Shown here in pieces: positions 11,136 through 21,853 of a stretch of 64,000 nt of DNA. Below the pieces are notes generated by a model, which saw only the letters and a program-made list of their open reading frames with translations, was not told the DNA's origin and did no database searches. Positions within the stretch are counted from its first letter, which is position 1. Each line of letters begins with the position of its first letter. This DNA comes from Cellulomonas carbonis (GTDB taxonomy: Bacteria > Actinomycetota > Actinomycetes > Actinomycetales > Cellulomonadaceae), in NCBI RefSeq assembly GCF_014636275.1, contig NZ_BMEB01000001.1:983468-1047467 (forward strand). Direction: 5' to 3'. The translations under genes and the position numbers were made by a program.

Positions 11136-11531
11136 GTGCTGCCGACCGAGAGCCCCGACTCGTTCCACGCCCTCGTGGGCGGCGAGCCGACGTTCCGCCG
11201 CCTCGTCGCGCGGTTCTACGAGCTCGTCGCCGAGGACGAGGTCCTGCGGCCCATGTACCCCGAGGAGGACCTCGGCCCCGCCGAGGAGCGTCTGCGCACG
11301 TTCCTCGAGCAGTACTGGGGCGGGCCGACCACCTACTCGCAGGGACGCGGGCACCCGCGCCTGCGCATGCGGCACGCGCCGTACAAGGTGAACCCCGACG
11401 CGCGGGACCGCTGGCTCGCGCACATGCGCGTCGCGCTCACCGAGCTGCGCCTGCCGCCCCTGCAGCACGCGACGCTGTGGGACTACCTCGAGCGGGCCGC
11501 CCACGCCATGGTCAACACCTTCGACGACTGA
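11136..11531 (+). CDS. glbO: Truncated haemoglobin, group II (GlbO type)
   Basis: Two-over-two haem protein of about 131 residues, the normal size for trHbO. The distal-side FYELVAEDEVLRPMYP segment, the LRTFLEQYWGGPTTYSQGRG stretch (with the conserved WGGP of group II) and the proximal His in LRMRHAPYKV are all present. These proteins bind O2 or NO and are linked to oxidative or nitrosative stress and respiration. I chose GTG at 11136 because GGAGG lies 8 bases before it, although a GTG at 11112 also keeps the frame open. The thioesterase gene starts 9 bases after the stop, so the two probably form a transcription unit. Confidence 0.9.
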   Translation: MLPTESPDSFHALVGGEPTFRRLVARFYELVAEDEVLRPMYPEEDLGPAEERLRTFLEQYWGGPTTYSQGRGHPRLRMRHAPYKVNPDARDRWLAHMRVALTELRLPPLQHATLWDYLERAAHAMVNTFDD

Positions 11532-11540
11532 GGAGCCCCG

Positions 11541-12503
11541 GTGACCCCCACGTCCGAGCCGACCACCTCCGACCCGGCTGCCCCGTCCACCGCCCGGCCC
11601 GCGGTCGCGGCGACCGCCGAGCCGCCCGCGGCCGGCGACGGACCCGGTGCCGACGCGCTCCGCACCGTCCTGGACGTCCTCGACCTCGAGCGGGTCGACG
11701 ACGCGACGTTCGTCGGCCGCAGCCTGCCCAAGCCGGGCGGGCGAGTGTTCGGCGGCCAGGTGCTCGCGCAGTGCCTGCTCGCGGCCGCGCGCACCGTCGA
11801 GGGCGACCGGCTCCCCCACTCGGTCCACGGCTACTTCCTGCGGCCCGGCGACGTCCGCGAGCCCATCACGTTCAGCGTCGAGCGGCTGCGCGACGGCCGC
11901 TCGTTCAGCGCTCGCCGGACGCACGCGCTGCAGAAGGGCGAGCCGATCCTGTCGATGACGACCTCCTTCCAGGTCGCGCAGCCCGGGGTCGAGCACACCG
12001 ACGCACCCCCGCCGTCCGTCCCGGGCCCCGACCGCGTGCCGAGCGCGATCAGCACGCTCGCGGGCGTCGACCATCCCGTCGCGCAGTTCTGGACGCAGGC
12101 GAGCGCGTTCGACCTCCGCCACGTCGAGGCGTCGATCTACCTCGAGCCGGGTCCCATGGCGAGCGGCCGGCAGATGGTGTGGATGCGCGCCCGAGGACCG
12201 CTGCCCGACGACGAGGTGCTGCACCGCGCGCTGCTCGCCTACGGGTGCGACCAGGTCATGCTCGAGCCCGTCCTGCGCCGCCACGGCCTGAGCTGGGCGA
12301 CGCCCGGGCTGTCGATGGCGAGCCTCGACCACGCGATGTGGTGGCACCGGCCGGTCCGCGTCGACCAGTGGCTGCTGTACGTGCAGACCGCGCCGAGCGC
12401 CCAGGGCGGGCGCGGTCTGGGCGCAGCCAACGTGTACCGGCAGGACGGGACCCTCGTCGCGTCCATCGCGCAGGAGGGCATGGTGCGCGTCCCGGAGGAC
12501 TGA
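11541..12503 (+). CDS. tesB: Acyl-CoA thioesterase II (TesB family)
   Basis: Double-hotdog acyl-CoA thioesterase of about 320 residues that hydrolyses medium- and long-chain acyl-CoA to free fatty acid and CoA in the cytoplasm. The first hotdog carries GRVFGGQVLAQCLLAA and PHSVHGYFLRPGD. The second has HAMWWHRPVRVDQWLLY and SIAQEGMVR, both hallmarks of TesB. The first 35 residues are Pro/Ala/Thr-rich and probably disordered. The GTG at 11541 follows a GAGGAG-like sequence overlapping the globin stop, which suggests coupled translation with glbO. Confidence 0.92.
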   Translation: MTPTSEPTTSDPAAPSTARPAVAATAEPPAAGDGPGADALRTVLDVLDLERVDDATFVGRSLPKPGGRVFGGQVLAQCLLAAARTVEGDRLPHSVHGYFLRPGDVREPITFSVERLRDGRSFSARRTHALQKGEPILSMTTSFQVAQPGVEHTDAPPPSVPGPDRVPSAISTLAGVDHPVAQFWTQASAFDLRHVEASIYLEPGPMASGRQMVWMRARGPLPDDEVLHRALLAYGCDQVMLEPVLRRHGLSWATPGLSMASLDHAMWWHRPVRVDQWLLYVQTAPSAQGGRGLGAANVYRQDGTLVASIAQEGMVRVPED

Positions 12504-12629
12504 GCCGCGACGGGGCCCGGCCCGCTCACGCTCGCCGGCCGCCCGTCGGACCCGCCGCTCCTGCCCGCAGGTCCGCCCGTCGCCCGCGCTCGCCTCGCCG
12601 GTCGTCGCCGACCACCGCACACTGTCGCC

Positions 12630-13607
12630 ATGCCCCGCCTGCGCAGGTCGCGCCCCTCGTCCCCCGGCTGGACGCGCCGTCGTCAGGGCAAGGGGGTCGT
12701 CTTCCTCGACGAGGACGGCAACCGGATCACCGACCCCGAGGCGGTCGCTCGCTGCACGGAGCTGGTCATCCCGCCCGCCTGGACCGACGTGTGGATCTGC
12801 CCGTGGGACAACGGGCACATCCAGGCGATGGGCACGGACGACGCGGGCCGGCGGCAGTACCTCTACCACCCGCAGTGGCGCGCGCGGCAGGACAAGGCCA
12901 AGCACGCGCACGTCCTCGACGTCGCGCGGCGCCTGCCGCGCGCGCGCAAGGTCGTCCGCGAGCACCTCGCGCTGCCGGGCATGCCCCGCGAGAAGGTGCT
13001 CGCGCTCGCCTTCCGGCTGCTCGACGACGCCTACTTCCGCGCCGGCGGTGAGGCGTACGCGCGGGACAACGGCAGCTACGGGCTCGCGACGGTCCGCCGT
13101 GACCACGTCGCGCTCCACCGCGACGGCGTGAGCTTCTGCTACCCCGCCAAGTCCGGGCAGGTGCGCGAGTCGAAGGTCGAGGACACCGAGATCCTGCCGA
13201 TCGTGCGGCGCCTGCGGGACCGCGACGGCGACGACGACGACGAGCTGCTCGCGTGGCAGGACGACGAGGGCGTCTGGCACGACGTCACGACGGCCGACAT
13301 CGTGGACTACGTGAAGGCGCGCCTGGGCCCGGAGGCCCGACCCAAGGACTTCCGCACGTGGCACGCGACGGTGCTGGCCGCCGCGGGTCTCGCCGACCAC
13401 GACCCGCCGTCGTCGGAGCGCGGGCGACGGCGCGTCGTCGCGCAGGTCGTGCGGGAGGTCGCCGACGAGCTGGGCAACACGCCCGCCGTGTGCCGCGCGT
13501 CGTACATCGACCCGCGGCTCGTGGACCTGTGGGAGCGCGGCCGGTCGATCGGGCGGCGGCGCACGCGCGCCGCCGCCGAGCGCGCCGTCCTGGAGCTGCT
13601 CTCGTGA
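12630..13607 (+). CDS. DNA topoisomerase IB
   Basis: Bacterial type IB (poxvirus/eukaryote-like) topoisomerase of about 325 residues that relaxes supercoils through a 3'-phosphotyrosyl link. The N-terminal domain has IPPAWTDVWICPWDNGHIQA and GRRQYLYHPQWR. The catalytic core shows YGLATVRRDH (active Arg), FRTWHATVLAA (Arg/His pair) and CRASYIDPRL with the nucleophilic Tyr at about 292. It is an accessory relaxase found in a minority of bacteria, mostly actinobacteria and proteobacteria. Its stop overlaps the next start as GTGA, so it is translationally coupled to the SDR-DUF2867 gene. Confidence 0.93.
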   Translation: MPRLRRSRPSSPGWTRRRQGKGVVFLDEDGNRITDPEAVARCTELVIPPAWTDVWICPWDNGHIQAMGTDDAGRRQYLYHPQWRARQDKAKHAHVLDVARRLPRARKVVREHLALPGMPREKVLALAFRLLDDAYFRAGGEAYARDNGSYGLATVRRDHVALHRDGVSFCYPAKSGQVRESKVEDTEILPIVRRLRDRDGDDDDELLAWQDDEGVWHDVTTADIVDYVKARLGPEARPKDFRTWHATVLAAAGLADHDPPSSERGRRRVVAQVVREVADELGNTPAVCRASYIDPRLVDLWERGRSIGRRRTRAAAERAVLELLS

Positions 13608-15118
13608 CCGGCGGGTCGGGCGCGGCGTCGGACGGCGCGCGCCTCGCCGCCGTCACCGGGGTGACCGGCTACGTCGGCGGGCGGCTCGTCCCCGAGCTCC
13701 TCGCCGCGGGCTTCCGCGTGCGTGCCGTCTCGCGGGACCCGCGCCGGCTGCGCGGCCGGCCGTGGTACGACGACGTCGAGCCCGCGACCGCGGACGTCAC
13801 GGACCTCGACGCGACGCGCGCCGCGCTCGACGGCGTCGACGTCGCCTACTACCTCGTCCACTCCCTCGGCACAGGTCCGCGGTTCGCGCGCACCGACCGG
13901 CTGGCCGCGCTCACGTTCGCCCGTGCGGCGCGCGAGGCGGGAGTCCGGCGGATCGTCTACCTCGGCGGCCTGCACCCCGAGGGCGAGCTCTCGCCGCACC
14001 TGGAGTCGCGCCGCGAGGTCGAGGACATCCTCCTCGCCTCGGGCGTCCCGACGACCGTGCTGCGGGCCGCCGTCATCCTCGGCTCGGGCTCGGCGTCGTT
14101 CGAGATGATGCGCTACCTCACCGAGCGGCTGCCCGTGATGACGACGCCGCGGTGGGTCGACAACCGCATCCAGCCGATCGCGGTCCGCGACGTGCTGCGC
14201 TACCTGGTCGGCAGCGCCGACATGCCCGACGACGTGAACCGCGGGTTCGACATCGGCGGCCCGGACGTCCTGCGGTACCGCGACATGATGCAGCGGTACG
14301 CCGCGGTGGCGGGCCTGCGCCGGCGCGTGATCGTCGGTGTCGGCGTCCTGTCCCCGCGGCTGTCGAGCCTGTGGGTCTCGCTCGTCACGCCCGTCCCGGC
14401 CGGGATCGCGCGGCCGCTCGTGGAGTCCCTCGTGCACGAGGTGGTCTGCGCCGAGCACGACGTCGCGCGGTGGGTCCCCGACCCGCCCGAGGGGCTCGTC
14501 GGGTTCGACGACGCCGTCCGGCTGGCGCTGCAGCGCATCCAGGACGCCGACGTCGCGACGCGGTGGTCGTCGGCGTCGGTCCGCGGCGCCCCGAGCGACC
14601 CCCTGCCGACCGACCCGGACTGGGCGGGCGGGTCGCTGTACCGGGACGAGCGCACCACCACGGTGCAGGCCCCCGCCGACGTCCTGTGGGAGGTCCTCGA
14701 GAGCATCGGCGGCGAGCACGGCTGGTACTCGTGGCCGCTCGCGTGGCAGGTGCGCGGCGTGCTCGACCGGCTCTCCGGCGGCCCCGGCCTGCGCCGGGGG
14801 CGGCGGCACCCGCGTCGGCTCGTCGTGGACGACGTCCTGGACTTCTGGCGCGTCGAGGAGGTCGAGACCGGGCGGCTGCTGCGCCTGCGCGCCGAGATGC
14901 GCGTGCCCGGGCTCGCCTGGCTCGAGCTCGCCGTCGCTCCCGGGTCACGGCCCGGGACGTCCTCGGTGACGCAGCGCGCGACGTTCCACCCGCACGGGCT
15001 CGCCGGCCACGCCTACTGGTGGGCCGTCACCCCGTTCCACGGCGTGGTGTTCGGCGGGATGCAGCGCGGCATCCGCGAGGAGGCCGAACGCAGAGCCGCG
15101 GGTCGTCGGGACGGCTGA
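13604..15118 (+). CDS. NAD(P)-binding SDR-like protein with C-terminal DUF2867
   Basis: About 504 residues in two parts. The first 290 residues form an atypical short-chain dehydrogenase fold with the nucleotide loop TGVTGYVGG (about 17-25), a VAYYLVHSLG segment and IVYLGGLHPEG in place of the usual Tyr-x-x-x-Lys site. The C-terminal part (about 330-500) matches DUF2867, a START-like lipid/ligand-binding fold, with WYSWPLAWQVRG and QRATFHPHGLAGHAYWWAV. Proteins of this architecture are widespread in actinobacteria but no reaction is established. Binding of a hydrophobic ligand by the second half is an inference. The GTG start overlaps the topoisomerase stop by 4 bases. Confidence 0.85.
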   Translation: MTGGSGAASDGARLAAVTGVTGYVGGRLVPELLAAGFRVRAVSRDPRRLRGRPWYDDVEPATADVTDLDATRAALDGVDVAYYLVHSLGTGPRFARTDRLAALTFARAAREAGVRRIVYLGGLHPEGELSPHLESRREVEDILLASGVPTTVLRAAVILGSGSASFEMMRYLTERLPVMTTPRWVDNRIQPIAVRDVLRYLVGSADMPDDVNRGFDIGGPDVLRYRDMMQRYAAVAGLRRRVIVGVGVLSPRLSSLWVSLVTPVPAGIARPLVESLVHEVVCAEHDVARWVPDPPEGLVGFDDAVRLALQRIQDADVATRWSSASVRGAPSDPLPTDPDWAGGSLYRDERTTTVQAPADVLWEVLESIGGEHGWYSWPLAWQVRGVLDRLSGGPGLRRGRRHPRRLVVDDVLDFWRVEEVETGRLLRLRAEMRVPGLAWLELAVAPGSRPGTSSVTQRATFHPHGLAGHAYWWAVTPFHGVVFGGMQRGIREEAERRAAGRRDG

Positions 15119-15136
15119 CGGGCTGCGCGGGGACGG

Positions 15137-15613
15137 TCAGGTGCCCGGACGCCGCCGCATGGCGACCGGCTCGCCGACGTACGGGGCCCACACGGCCCGC
15201 TCGGCGTCGCCGATGCGGCGCGGGCGCTGCGTCGCGGCGTCGATGAGGACGAGTGTCGTCGTCGCGCGTGCGTACACCTGGCGTTCGTCGCCCGCCCCGG
15301 ACGTCACCTCGTAGCAGACGTCGATGCTCGCGCCCCCGAGGTGGCCGAGCCACATCTCGACCGTGACGCCGTCGCGCCGGTACCCCAGGGGCAGCAGGTA
15401 CTCGATCTCCGACCGCGCCACCAGCGTGTGGGTCGCGGCGGTCGGTCCCGCGTCGAGCACGGCGGTCGACGTCTCGGCGTCCTCGGCCCCCGGGTGGCGC
15501 CAGAACGCCGCGATGCGCGCCTCCTCCAGGAGCCGCAGCAGCGCGACGTTGTTGACGTGCCCGTACGCGTCGAGGTCCGACCAGCGCAGCGGGACCGGGA
15601 CGTGCAGCCTCAT
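15137..15613 (-). CDS. 4HBT-family acyl-CoA thioesterase
   Basis: Single-hotdog thioesterase of about 158 residues (YbgC/FadM-like). The signature RWSDLDAYGHVNNVALL (10-26) carries the catalytic Asp, and IEYLLPLGYRRDGVTVEMW forms the core beta strand. It should hydrolyse acyl-CoA or acyl-ACP in the cytoplasm. Its ATG overlaps the stop of the preceding GTPase gene (ATGA at 15610-15613) with GAGGAGGG just upstream inside that gene, so it is translated together with a membrane-remodelling GTPase. This hints at a role in membrane lipid supply, which is an inference from position only. Confidence 0.88.
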   Translation of the reverse strand: MRLHVPVPLRWSDLDAYGHVNNVALLRLLEEARIAAFWRHPGAEDAETSTAVLDAGPTAATHTLVARSEIEYLLPLGYRRDGVTVEMWLGHLGGASIDVCYEVTSGAGDERQVYARATTTLVLIDAATQRPRRIGDAERAVWAPYVGEPVAMRRRPGT

Positions 15614-17256
15614 GACCCTCCTCGGCCGGCACCCCGCCGGCGTCGACCCGTACCCTCGGCCGCCACCGTAGCGGCCGTCCGGCACTCGTCCATGCGCGTG
15701 AGCACCGCACCGACCGGGGCGACCACGGCCTCGTCCGCGACGGACTCCACGGCCCGGCGCAGCCGGGTGCGGGCGCGGGCGGCTCGGCGCCGCGCGCCGG
15801 CGCCGACGAGGAGACGGGCGACCACCGCGACCAGCACCCCGAGCGCGGCGCCACCCGCGAGGAGCACGGTCGGCCAGGGCACGTCGCCCCAGCGTGGCGG
15901 GTCCGGGACGGGCAGCTGGAGCGCGCCGAGCGCCGCGAGCACCCCGAGCCACCCCGCGCCCGCGACCATCACGGCGACGAGCACCCACTGGAGCGCGCCG
16001 ATCCCGGTCCACCACGCGGGTCTCCGCGCCGGGACGAGCGGAGCGGACCCGACGGCGTGGTCGAGCAGGTCGGGCAGCGCGTCCGGGTCGACGCAGTCGC
16101 GTGCGGCGAGGACCCACGGGTCGGGCGCCCCCGTGGACGCGTCGTCGGCGTAGGCGAGGACCGCCGCCCGGGCGCGCGCGCGCTCGGCCGGACCCGCGGG
16201 CGGGAGGGAGGTCCGTGCGATCTCGGCCTCGGGGTCGCCGTGCTCGTCGCCGGGCCCGCGCAGGTGGAGCCTGCGCAGCGGGTCGGGCCGGAACCGGCCG
16301 ATCCACCGGGTCGGTGGCCACCCGGTCGCGGCGCGGCCGCGCGCGGCCCACCCGTCGCGCACGGCGTCGACGACGAGCGGGACGCCCGCCGCGGTCCCGA
16401 GGGCGTCGACGAGCCGCTGGCGTGCCGAGGCCGGACGCGACGTCGCCGTACCGCAGTGCTCGAGCACGCGCGCGGCGGCCGCGCCGACGTCGGCGAGCAC
16501 GCGCGCGACGGCCGCCTCCCGCCGCCGTGCGGCCCTGTCGAGCGCCGCGCGCAGCTCGGCGACGCCCTCGCCGGTCCGTGCCGACGCCTCGAGCACGGGG
16601 ACCCCGGGCAGGCCGTCGAGCGCGAGCAGCCGCTCGAGGTCCCGTCGGCACGCCTCGCGCTCGGCCGGGGACAGTCGGTCCACCTGGTTGAGGACGACGA
16701 CGACGACGTCGCGGTGCGACGCGAGGGGACGCAGGTAGCGCTCGTGGAGCGCGCCGTCCGCGTACTTCTGCGGGTCGACGACCCAGACCATGAGGTCGAC
16801 GAGCGCGACGAGCCGCTCGGCCTCGAGGCGGTGCTCGACGACGACCGAGTCGTGGTCGGGAAGGTCGAGCAGCACGAGGCCGCCGTCGTCGGGCGTGGGC
16901 GGGGCCTGCTCGTCGTCGTCGAGCACGTGCCGTCGGCGCACCGCGAGCCAGTCCAGGAGCGGCGCAGCGCCCTCGGCCCCGCGGACGGCGGCGAGCGCCT
17001 CGGACGTCGTGGGCCGCAGCACGTCGACGGCCGCGAGCGGCTCGCCGACCACCGCGTTGAACAGCGACGACTTGCCCGAGCCGGTCGCTCCCGCGAACGC
17101 GGCGACCGTGTGCTCGGCCGACAGCCGCATGCGCCGCCCCGCGCGCTCCTCGACCGCCTCGGCGCGGGCGACGACGTCGGCGGGCAGCACGCCGGCACCC
17201 GCCTCGACGGCACGGGCGAGGGCGTCGAGGCGCTCGGCGGGGCTCAGTCCTCCCAC
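15610..17256 (-). CDS. Membrane-anchored dynamin-like GTPase, B type, copy 1
   Basis: About 548 residues. The GTPase domain has P-loop GATGSGKSS (about 56-64), switch Thr in LRPTT, G3 LLDLPDHDS (about 129-137), a distinctive WVVDPQKYADGALH stretch, and G4 NQVD (about 190-193). A helical region follows, then two membrane helices near 445-465 and 485-505, then a cytoplasmic tail with DEAVVAP. This is the plan of bacterial dynamin-like proteins such as the DynA/DynB pair that supports septation in Streptomyces, but orthology is not shown. The start at GTG 17256 has GGAGG 5 bases before it and overlaps the A-type gene by 13 bases. GTG codons at 17268 and 17271 are alternatives. It is paralogous to the gene at 21854-23383. 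Confidence 0.82.
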   Translation of the reverse strand: MGGLSPAERLDALARAVEAGAGVLPADVVARAEAVEERAGRRMRLSAEHTVAAFAGATGSGKSSLFNAVVGEPLAAVDVLRPTTSEALAAVRGAEGAAPLLDWLAVRRRHVLDDDEQAPPTPDDGGLVLLDLPDHDSVVVEHRLEAERLVALVDLMVWVVDPQKYADGALHERYLRPLASHRDVVVVVLNQVDRLSPAEREACRRDLERLLALDGLPGVPVLEASARTGEGVAELRAALDRAARRREAAVARVLADVGAAAARVLEHCGTATSRPASARQRLVDALGTAAGVPLVVDAVRDGWAARGRAATGWPPTRWIGRFRPDPLRRLHLRGPGDEHGDPEAEIARTSLPPAGPAERARARAAVLAYADDASTGAPDPWVLAARDCVDPDALPDLLDHAVGSAPLVPARRPAWWTGIGALQWVLVAVMVAGAGWLGVLAALGALQLPVPDPPRWGDVPWPTVLLAGGAALGVLVAVVARLLVGAGARRRAARARTRLRRAVESVADEAVVAPVGAVLTRMDECRTAATVAAEGTGRRRRGAGRGGS

Positions 17257-19070
17257 AGCCGCCTCCACCACCGGCGCACGACGGACTCCTCGGCCGGCGG
17301 CTCGGGCGCCACGTCGGCGTCGGCCGCCCGGGTGCCGGCACCACGCAGGTCGTCGGGGAGCTCGGGCAGGGCGCCGAGCCACGTCGCGTCGCGCGCGACC
17401 TCGCGCGCGGCCGAACGGAGGCGGTCACCTGCGGACGTCGGGGCGTCCAGCGCGTCGAGGGCCCCGGAGAACCGCGAGCGCTCGTCGTCGAGCAGCGCGC
17501 CGAGCCGGTCGACCAGGTCCGCCTGCGCGGTCCGGGTCAGGCGGCGCACGGCCTCGTCGCCGAAGACCGCCTCGAGCAACCGCTGCGCGAGGACCGCGGT
17601 GCCGCCCGCCACGCCCACCTCGGCCGCCGTGAGCCCACCCGTCGTCGCGAAGATCGACACCATGAGCGCCGCACCGAGGCCGTTGACGCCGAACGACAGG
17701 GCCCGCGCGGTCGACCGTCGGTCCGCCCCCTCGGTCGAGACGAGGTCCAGGACGCCGCGCTGCCACTCGCGCACGGCGGCGGCGACCCGCGGGCGCAGGT
17801 CCGTCGAGGCGCGGGTCAGCCACAGCCCGTCGACGAGCCGGCGGCCCGCAGGGTCGGCGCGCCACGCCGCGGCGGTGCGCTGGGCCGCCCGGTCGGCGGC
17901 GTCGACGACGAGGTCGACCAGCCCGCTGCCGATCGCCTCGGCGACGGGTTCGGGTGCCGGCCGCCCGCGCAGGAACGCCACGGCCCGGTCGCGGATCGTG
18001 CTCACCTTGGCCTCGACCGCGCGCAGCACCTCCCCCGTGCCGACGAACTCCTGCCAGCGGGCGAGGACCTCGCCGCGCAGCATGGTCCCGTCGGACGTCG
18101 CGTCGCGGACCGCGTCGCGTGCGGCGCCGTACTCGTGCCGGGCCGTCCGGCGCAGGCCCTCGACGTGCGCGACGTGGTCGTCCGCCGCGGACGCGAGCGC
18201 GGGGACCGTCGCGACGAGGTCCTCGACCGCGCCGCCCAGCGTGCGGTGGACGACCTGCTCGCGCGAGGCGCCGTCGCCGACGACGGCCCTGAGCCACGAG
18301 GCGAGCGGGGCGACGGCGTGCGGCGGGACCCGGCCGTCGACGAGCTCCGCCTCGGGCACGGTCACGAGGCGTGCCTCCGGCAGGCCGTTGTCGGTGAGCA
18401 TGCGCCCGAGGTGCGCCGCGACCGCGTCCCGCGCGGGCGGGTCGACCCGGTTGAGCACGACCGTGACGACGGCACGCCGCCGCGCCGCGGCCGCGAGGAG
18501 GTCCCACGGCACGGCGTCGGCGTAGCGCGCCGCCGTGGTGACGAACACCCACAGGTCGGCCGCCCCGAGCAGCTCCTCGCCCAGCTCCCGGTTCTCCACG
18601 ACGACCGAGTCGATGTCCGGGGCGTCGAGCAGCGCGAGGCCGCGCGGGACGTCGGGGTGCGCCACGAGACGCAGGGCCCGCCCGTCGGCGTCGTGCCCGG
18701 TCACGCGCGGCAGCGTCGGCAGGATCCGGTCGCTCGCGAACCACGCGGTGTCGTCGGGGTGGTGGACCAGGACGGGTGAGCGGGTCGTCGGGCGCAGCAC
18801 GCCGGCGGTCGTGACCTCGGCACCCACGAGGCTGTTGACGAGCGTGGACTTGCCGGCACCGGTCGAGCCGCCGACGACCGCGAGCAGCGGCGCGCCGAGC
18901 TGGCGCACGCGGGGCAGGAGGTAGTCGTCGAGGTGGTCGACCAGGCGCCGGGCGGTCCTGCGGTGCTCCGCCGCCTCGGGGAGGTCGAGCGGCAGCCGGA
19001 GCTGCTGCAGGACGGTCCGCAGGTCGGTGAGCGACCTCAGCAGAGCATCGGTCTCCTGCACCGTCGCCAC
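17244..19070 (-). CDS. Dynamin-like GTPase, A type, copy 1
   Basis: About 608 residues and the first gene of the pair. The N-terminal helix is followed by P-loop GGSTGAGKST (about 67-76), LRPTT switch (about 92-96), G3 LLDAPDIDS (147-155), LWVFVTTAARYADAVPW and G4 LNRVD (206-210). A long helical middle region precedes a hydrophobic pair around 470-515 (GLGAALMVSIFATTGGLTAAE) and a Trp/Arg tip (RRWWRRLWED). It presumably forms hetero-oligomers with the B-type partner encoded immediately downstream, as two-gene bacterial dynamins do. GTG at 19070 has GGAGGAG at 6 bases. GTG 19076 would place the same element too close. It is paralogous to 23380-25038. Confidence 0.82.
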   Translation of the reverse strand: MATVQETDALLRSLTDLRTVLQQLRLPLDLPEAAEHRRTARRLVDHLDDYLLPRVRQLGAPLLAVVGGSTGAGKSTLVNSLVGAEVTTAGVLRPTTRSPVLVHHPDDTAWFASDRILPTLPRVTGHDADGRALRLVAHPDVPRGLALLDAPDIDSVVVENRELGEELLGAADLWVFVTTAARYADAVPWDLLAAAARRRAVVTVVLNRVDPPARDAVAAHLGRMLTDNGLPEARLVTVPEAELVDGRVPPHAVAPLASWLRAVVGDGASREQVVHRTLGGAVEDLVATVPALASAADDHVAHVEGLRRTARHEYGAARDAVRDATSDGTMLRGEVLARWQEFVGTGEVLRAVEAKVSTIRDRAVAFLRGRPAPEPVAEAIGSGLVDLVVDAADRAAQRTAAAWRADPAGRRLVDGLWLTRASTDLRPRVAAAVREWQRGVLDLVSTEGADRRSTARALSFGVNGLGAALMVSIFATTGGLTAAEVGVAGGTAVLAQRLLEAVFGDEAVRRLTRTAQADLVDRLGALLDDERSRFSGALDALDAPTSAGDRLRSAAREVARDATWLGALPELPDDLRGAGTRAADADVAPEPPAEESVVRRWWRRLWED

Positions 19071-19280
19071 CCGCACCTCCTCCGTCCGCCCCGCCGGCGC
19101 GGGTCCGGTGCCAGTCTGGCCCAGGTGGGGCGACGGCGCCCGAGGTCTGCGCGCCGCCCCGCCGTCGTGCCACGTCGGCGCGCGGAACCGTGGCCGGACC
19201 CGTGGCCGGACCTGTGGCCCGCCCGCCGATCCTGGAGCCGGTGGGCGGTGGGGCCGGCGCGCGTCCCCGTCGACGACGGC

Positions 19281-19308
19281 GCCCCGGTGGTCCGTGGACC
19301 ACCGGGGC
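19281..19308 (-). terminator. Terminator of ettA
   Basis: Perfect 13-bp inverted repeat (19281-19293 with 19296-19308) with a 2-base loop, extendable by several pairs on each side, 60 bases past the ettA stop. It lies within the 299-base gap before the A-type GTPase start. I see no other feature in that gap. Confidence 0.75.
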
Positions 19309-19369
19309 GTCGGTCGTGCGCGTCGTCGTGCCGGGTCGACCGGTGCGGAGACCGGTCGCGCGTGGTGCG

Positions 19370-21052
<1,683 letters not shown>

Positions 21053-21109
21053 GTTCGGGTTCCGCTCCTGTCGTCACCTGCCGGGCGGCGGTCGCCGCAG
21101 CCGCCTAGC

Positions 21110-21769
21110 CTACGGCGTGCCGGTGAGCGCCTTCCCCCGGGTCCCGCGGCGCGCGACGACGCCGCCGTCCGACGGCTCGTGACCTCCGCCGCCCGGTCCC
21201 GCGGCCGCACCGTGCGCACCGTCCCCCGCGCCCTCCGCACCGTCGTCCGCACCGCCGTCCGGACCGACCTCCCCCGCGGCTCCGACGACGTCGGTCACCC
21301 ACGGGTCCTCCGGGGCGTCGTCGGCCCGCAGGCGCTCGACCGGCGCCTCGCCGCCGTCCTCGGTGCCGTGGCCGGATCCGTGCTCGGCGACCCGGTCGCC
21401 CTGGACGTGGACGCGCCGTGCGAACGTGGAGGTCCCGCGCGTCAGGTCGTGACCGAGCGCCGAGACGTCGAGCACGAGACCCGTGCGGACCACTCCCTCC
21501 GACGTCCACTCCTCGGTGCGCATGCGGCCCGTCACGACCAGCGGGTCACCCTTGCGGACCGACGCGGCCACGTTGAACGCGACGTCGCGGAACGCCTTGA
21601 CGGTGATCCACTCGGTCCTGCCGTCGACCCAGCGGCCGAGCTTCCCGTCGTACCACCGCGGCGTCGTCGCGAGCCGGAAGCTCGTGTAGGGGACACCGTC
21701 ACCGTGGACCTCGCGCGGCGTGGACGCAGCCCAGCCGACCACGGTCACCGTCAGACCGTTGACACTCAT
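21110..21769 (-). CDS. ssb: Single-stranded DNA-binding protein paralogue
   Basis: OB-fold protein of about 219 residues. The first 110 residues are SSB-like (MSVNGLTVTVVGWAAS, TEWITVKAFRDVAFNVAASVRKGDPLVVTG in parts). The rest is a long acidic, Gly-rich tail. The tail does not end in the DDDIPF-type tip that recruits repair partners to the main bacterial SSB, but in a basic RGTRGKALTGTP. It is therefore more likely an accessory SSB than the replicative one. ATG 21769 follows GGAGGTGAG. The gene lies between ettA and the second GTPase pair. Confidence 0.85.
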   Translation of the reverse strand: MSVNGLTVTVVGWAASTPREVHGDGVPYTSFRLATTPRWYDGKLGRWVDGRTEWITVKAFRDVAFNVAASVRKGDPLVVTGRMRTEEWTSEGVVRTGLVLDVSALGHDLTRGTSTFARRVHVQGDRVAEHGSGHGTEDGGEAPVERLRADDAPEDPWVTDVVGAAGEVGPDGGADDGAEGAGDGAHGAAAGPGGGGHEPSDGGVVARRGTRGKALTGTP

Positions 21770-21853
21770 CGCTCACCTCCGGGTCGGAGCCGGCCGATCC
21801 GGCTCGTGAGGTGAGGGTGGCCGGCTGCCGACGACCCGAGGTCAGGGGCCCGT

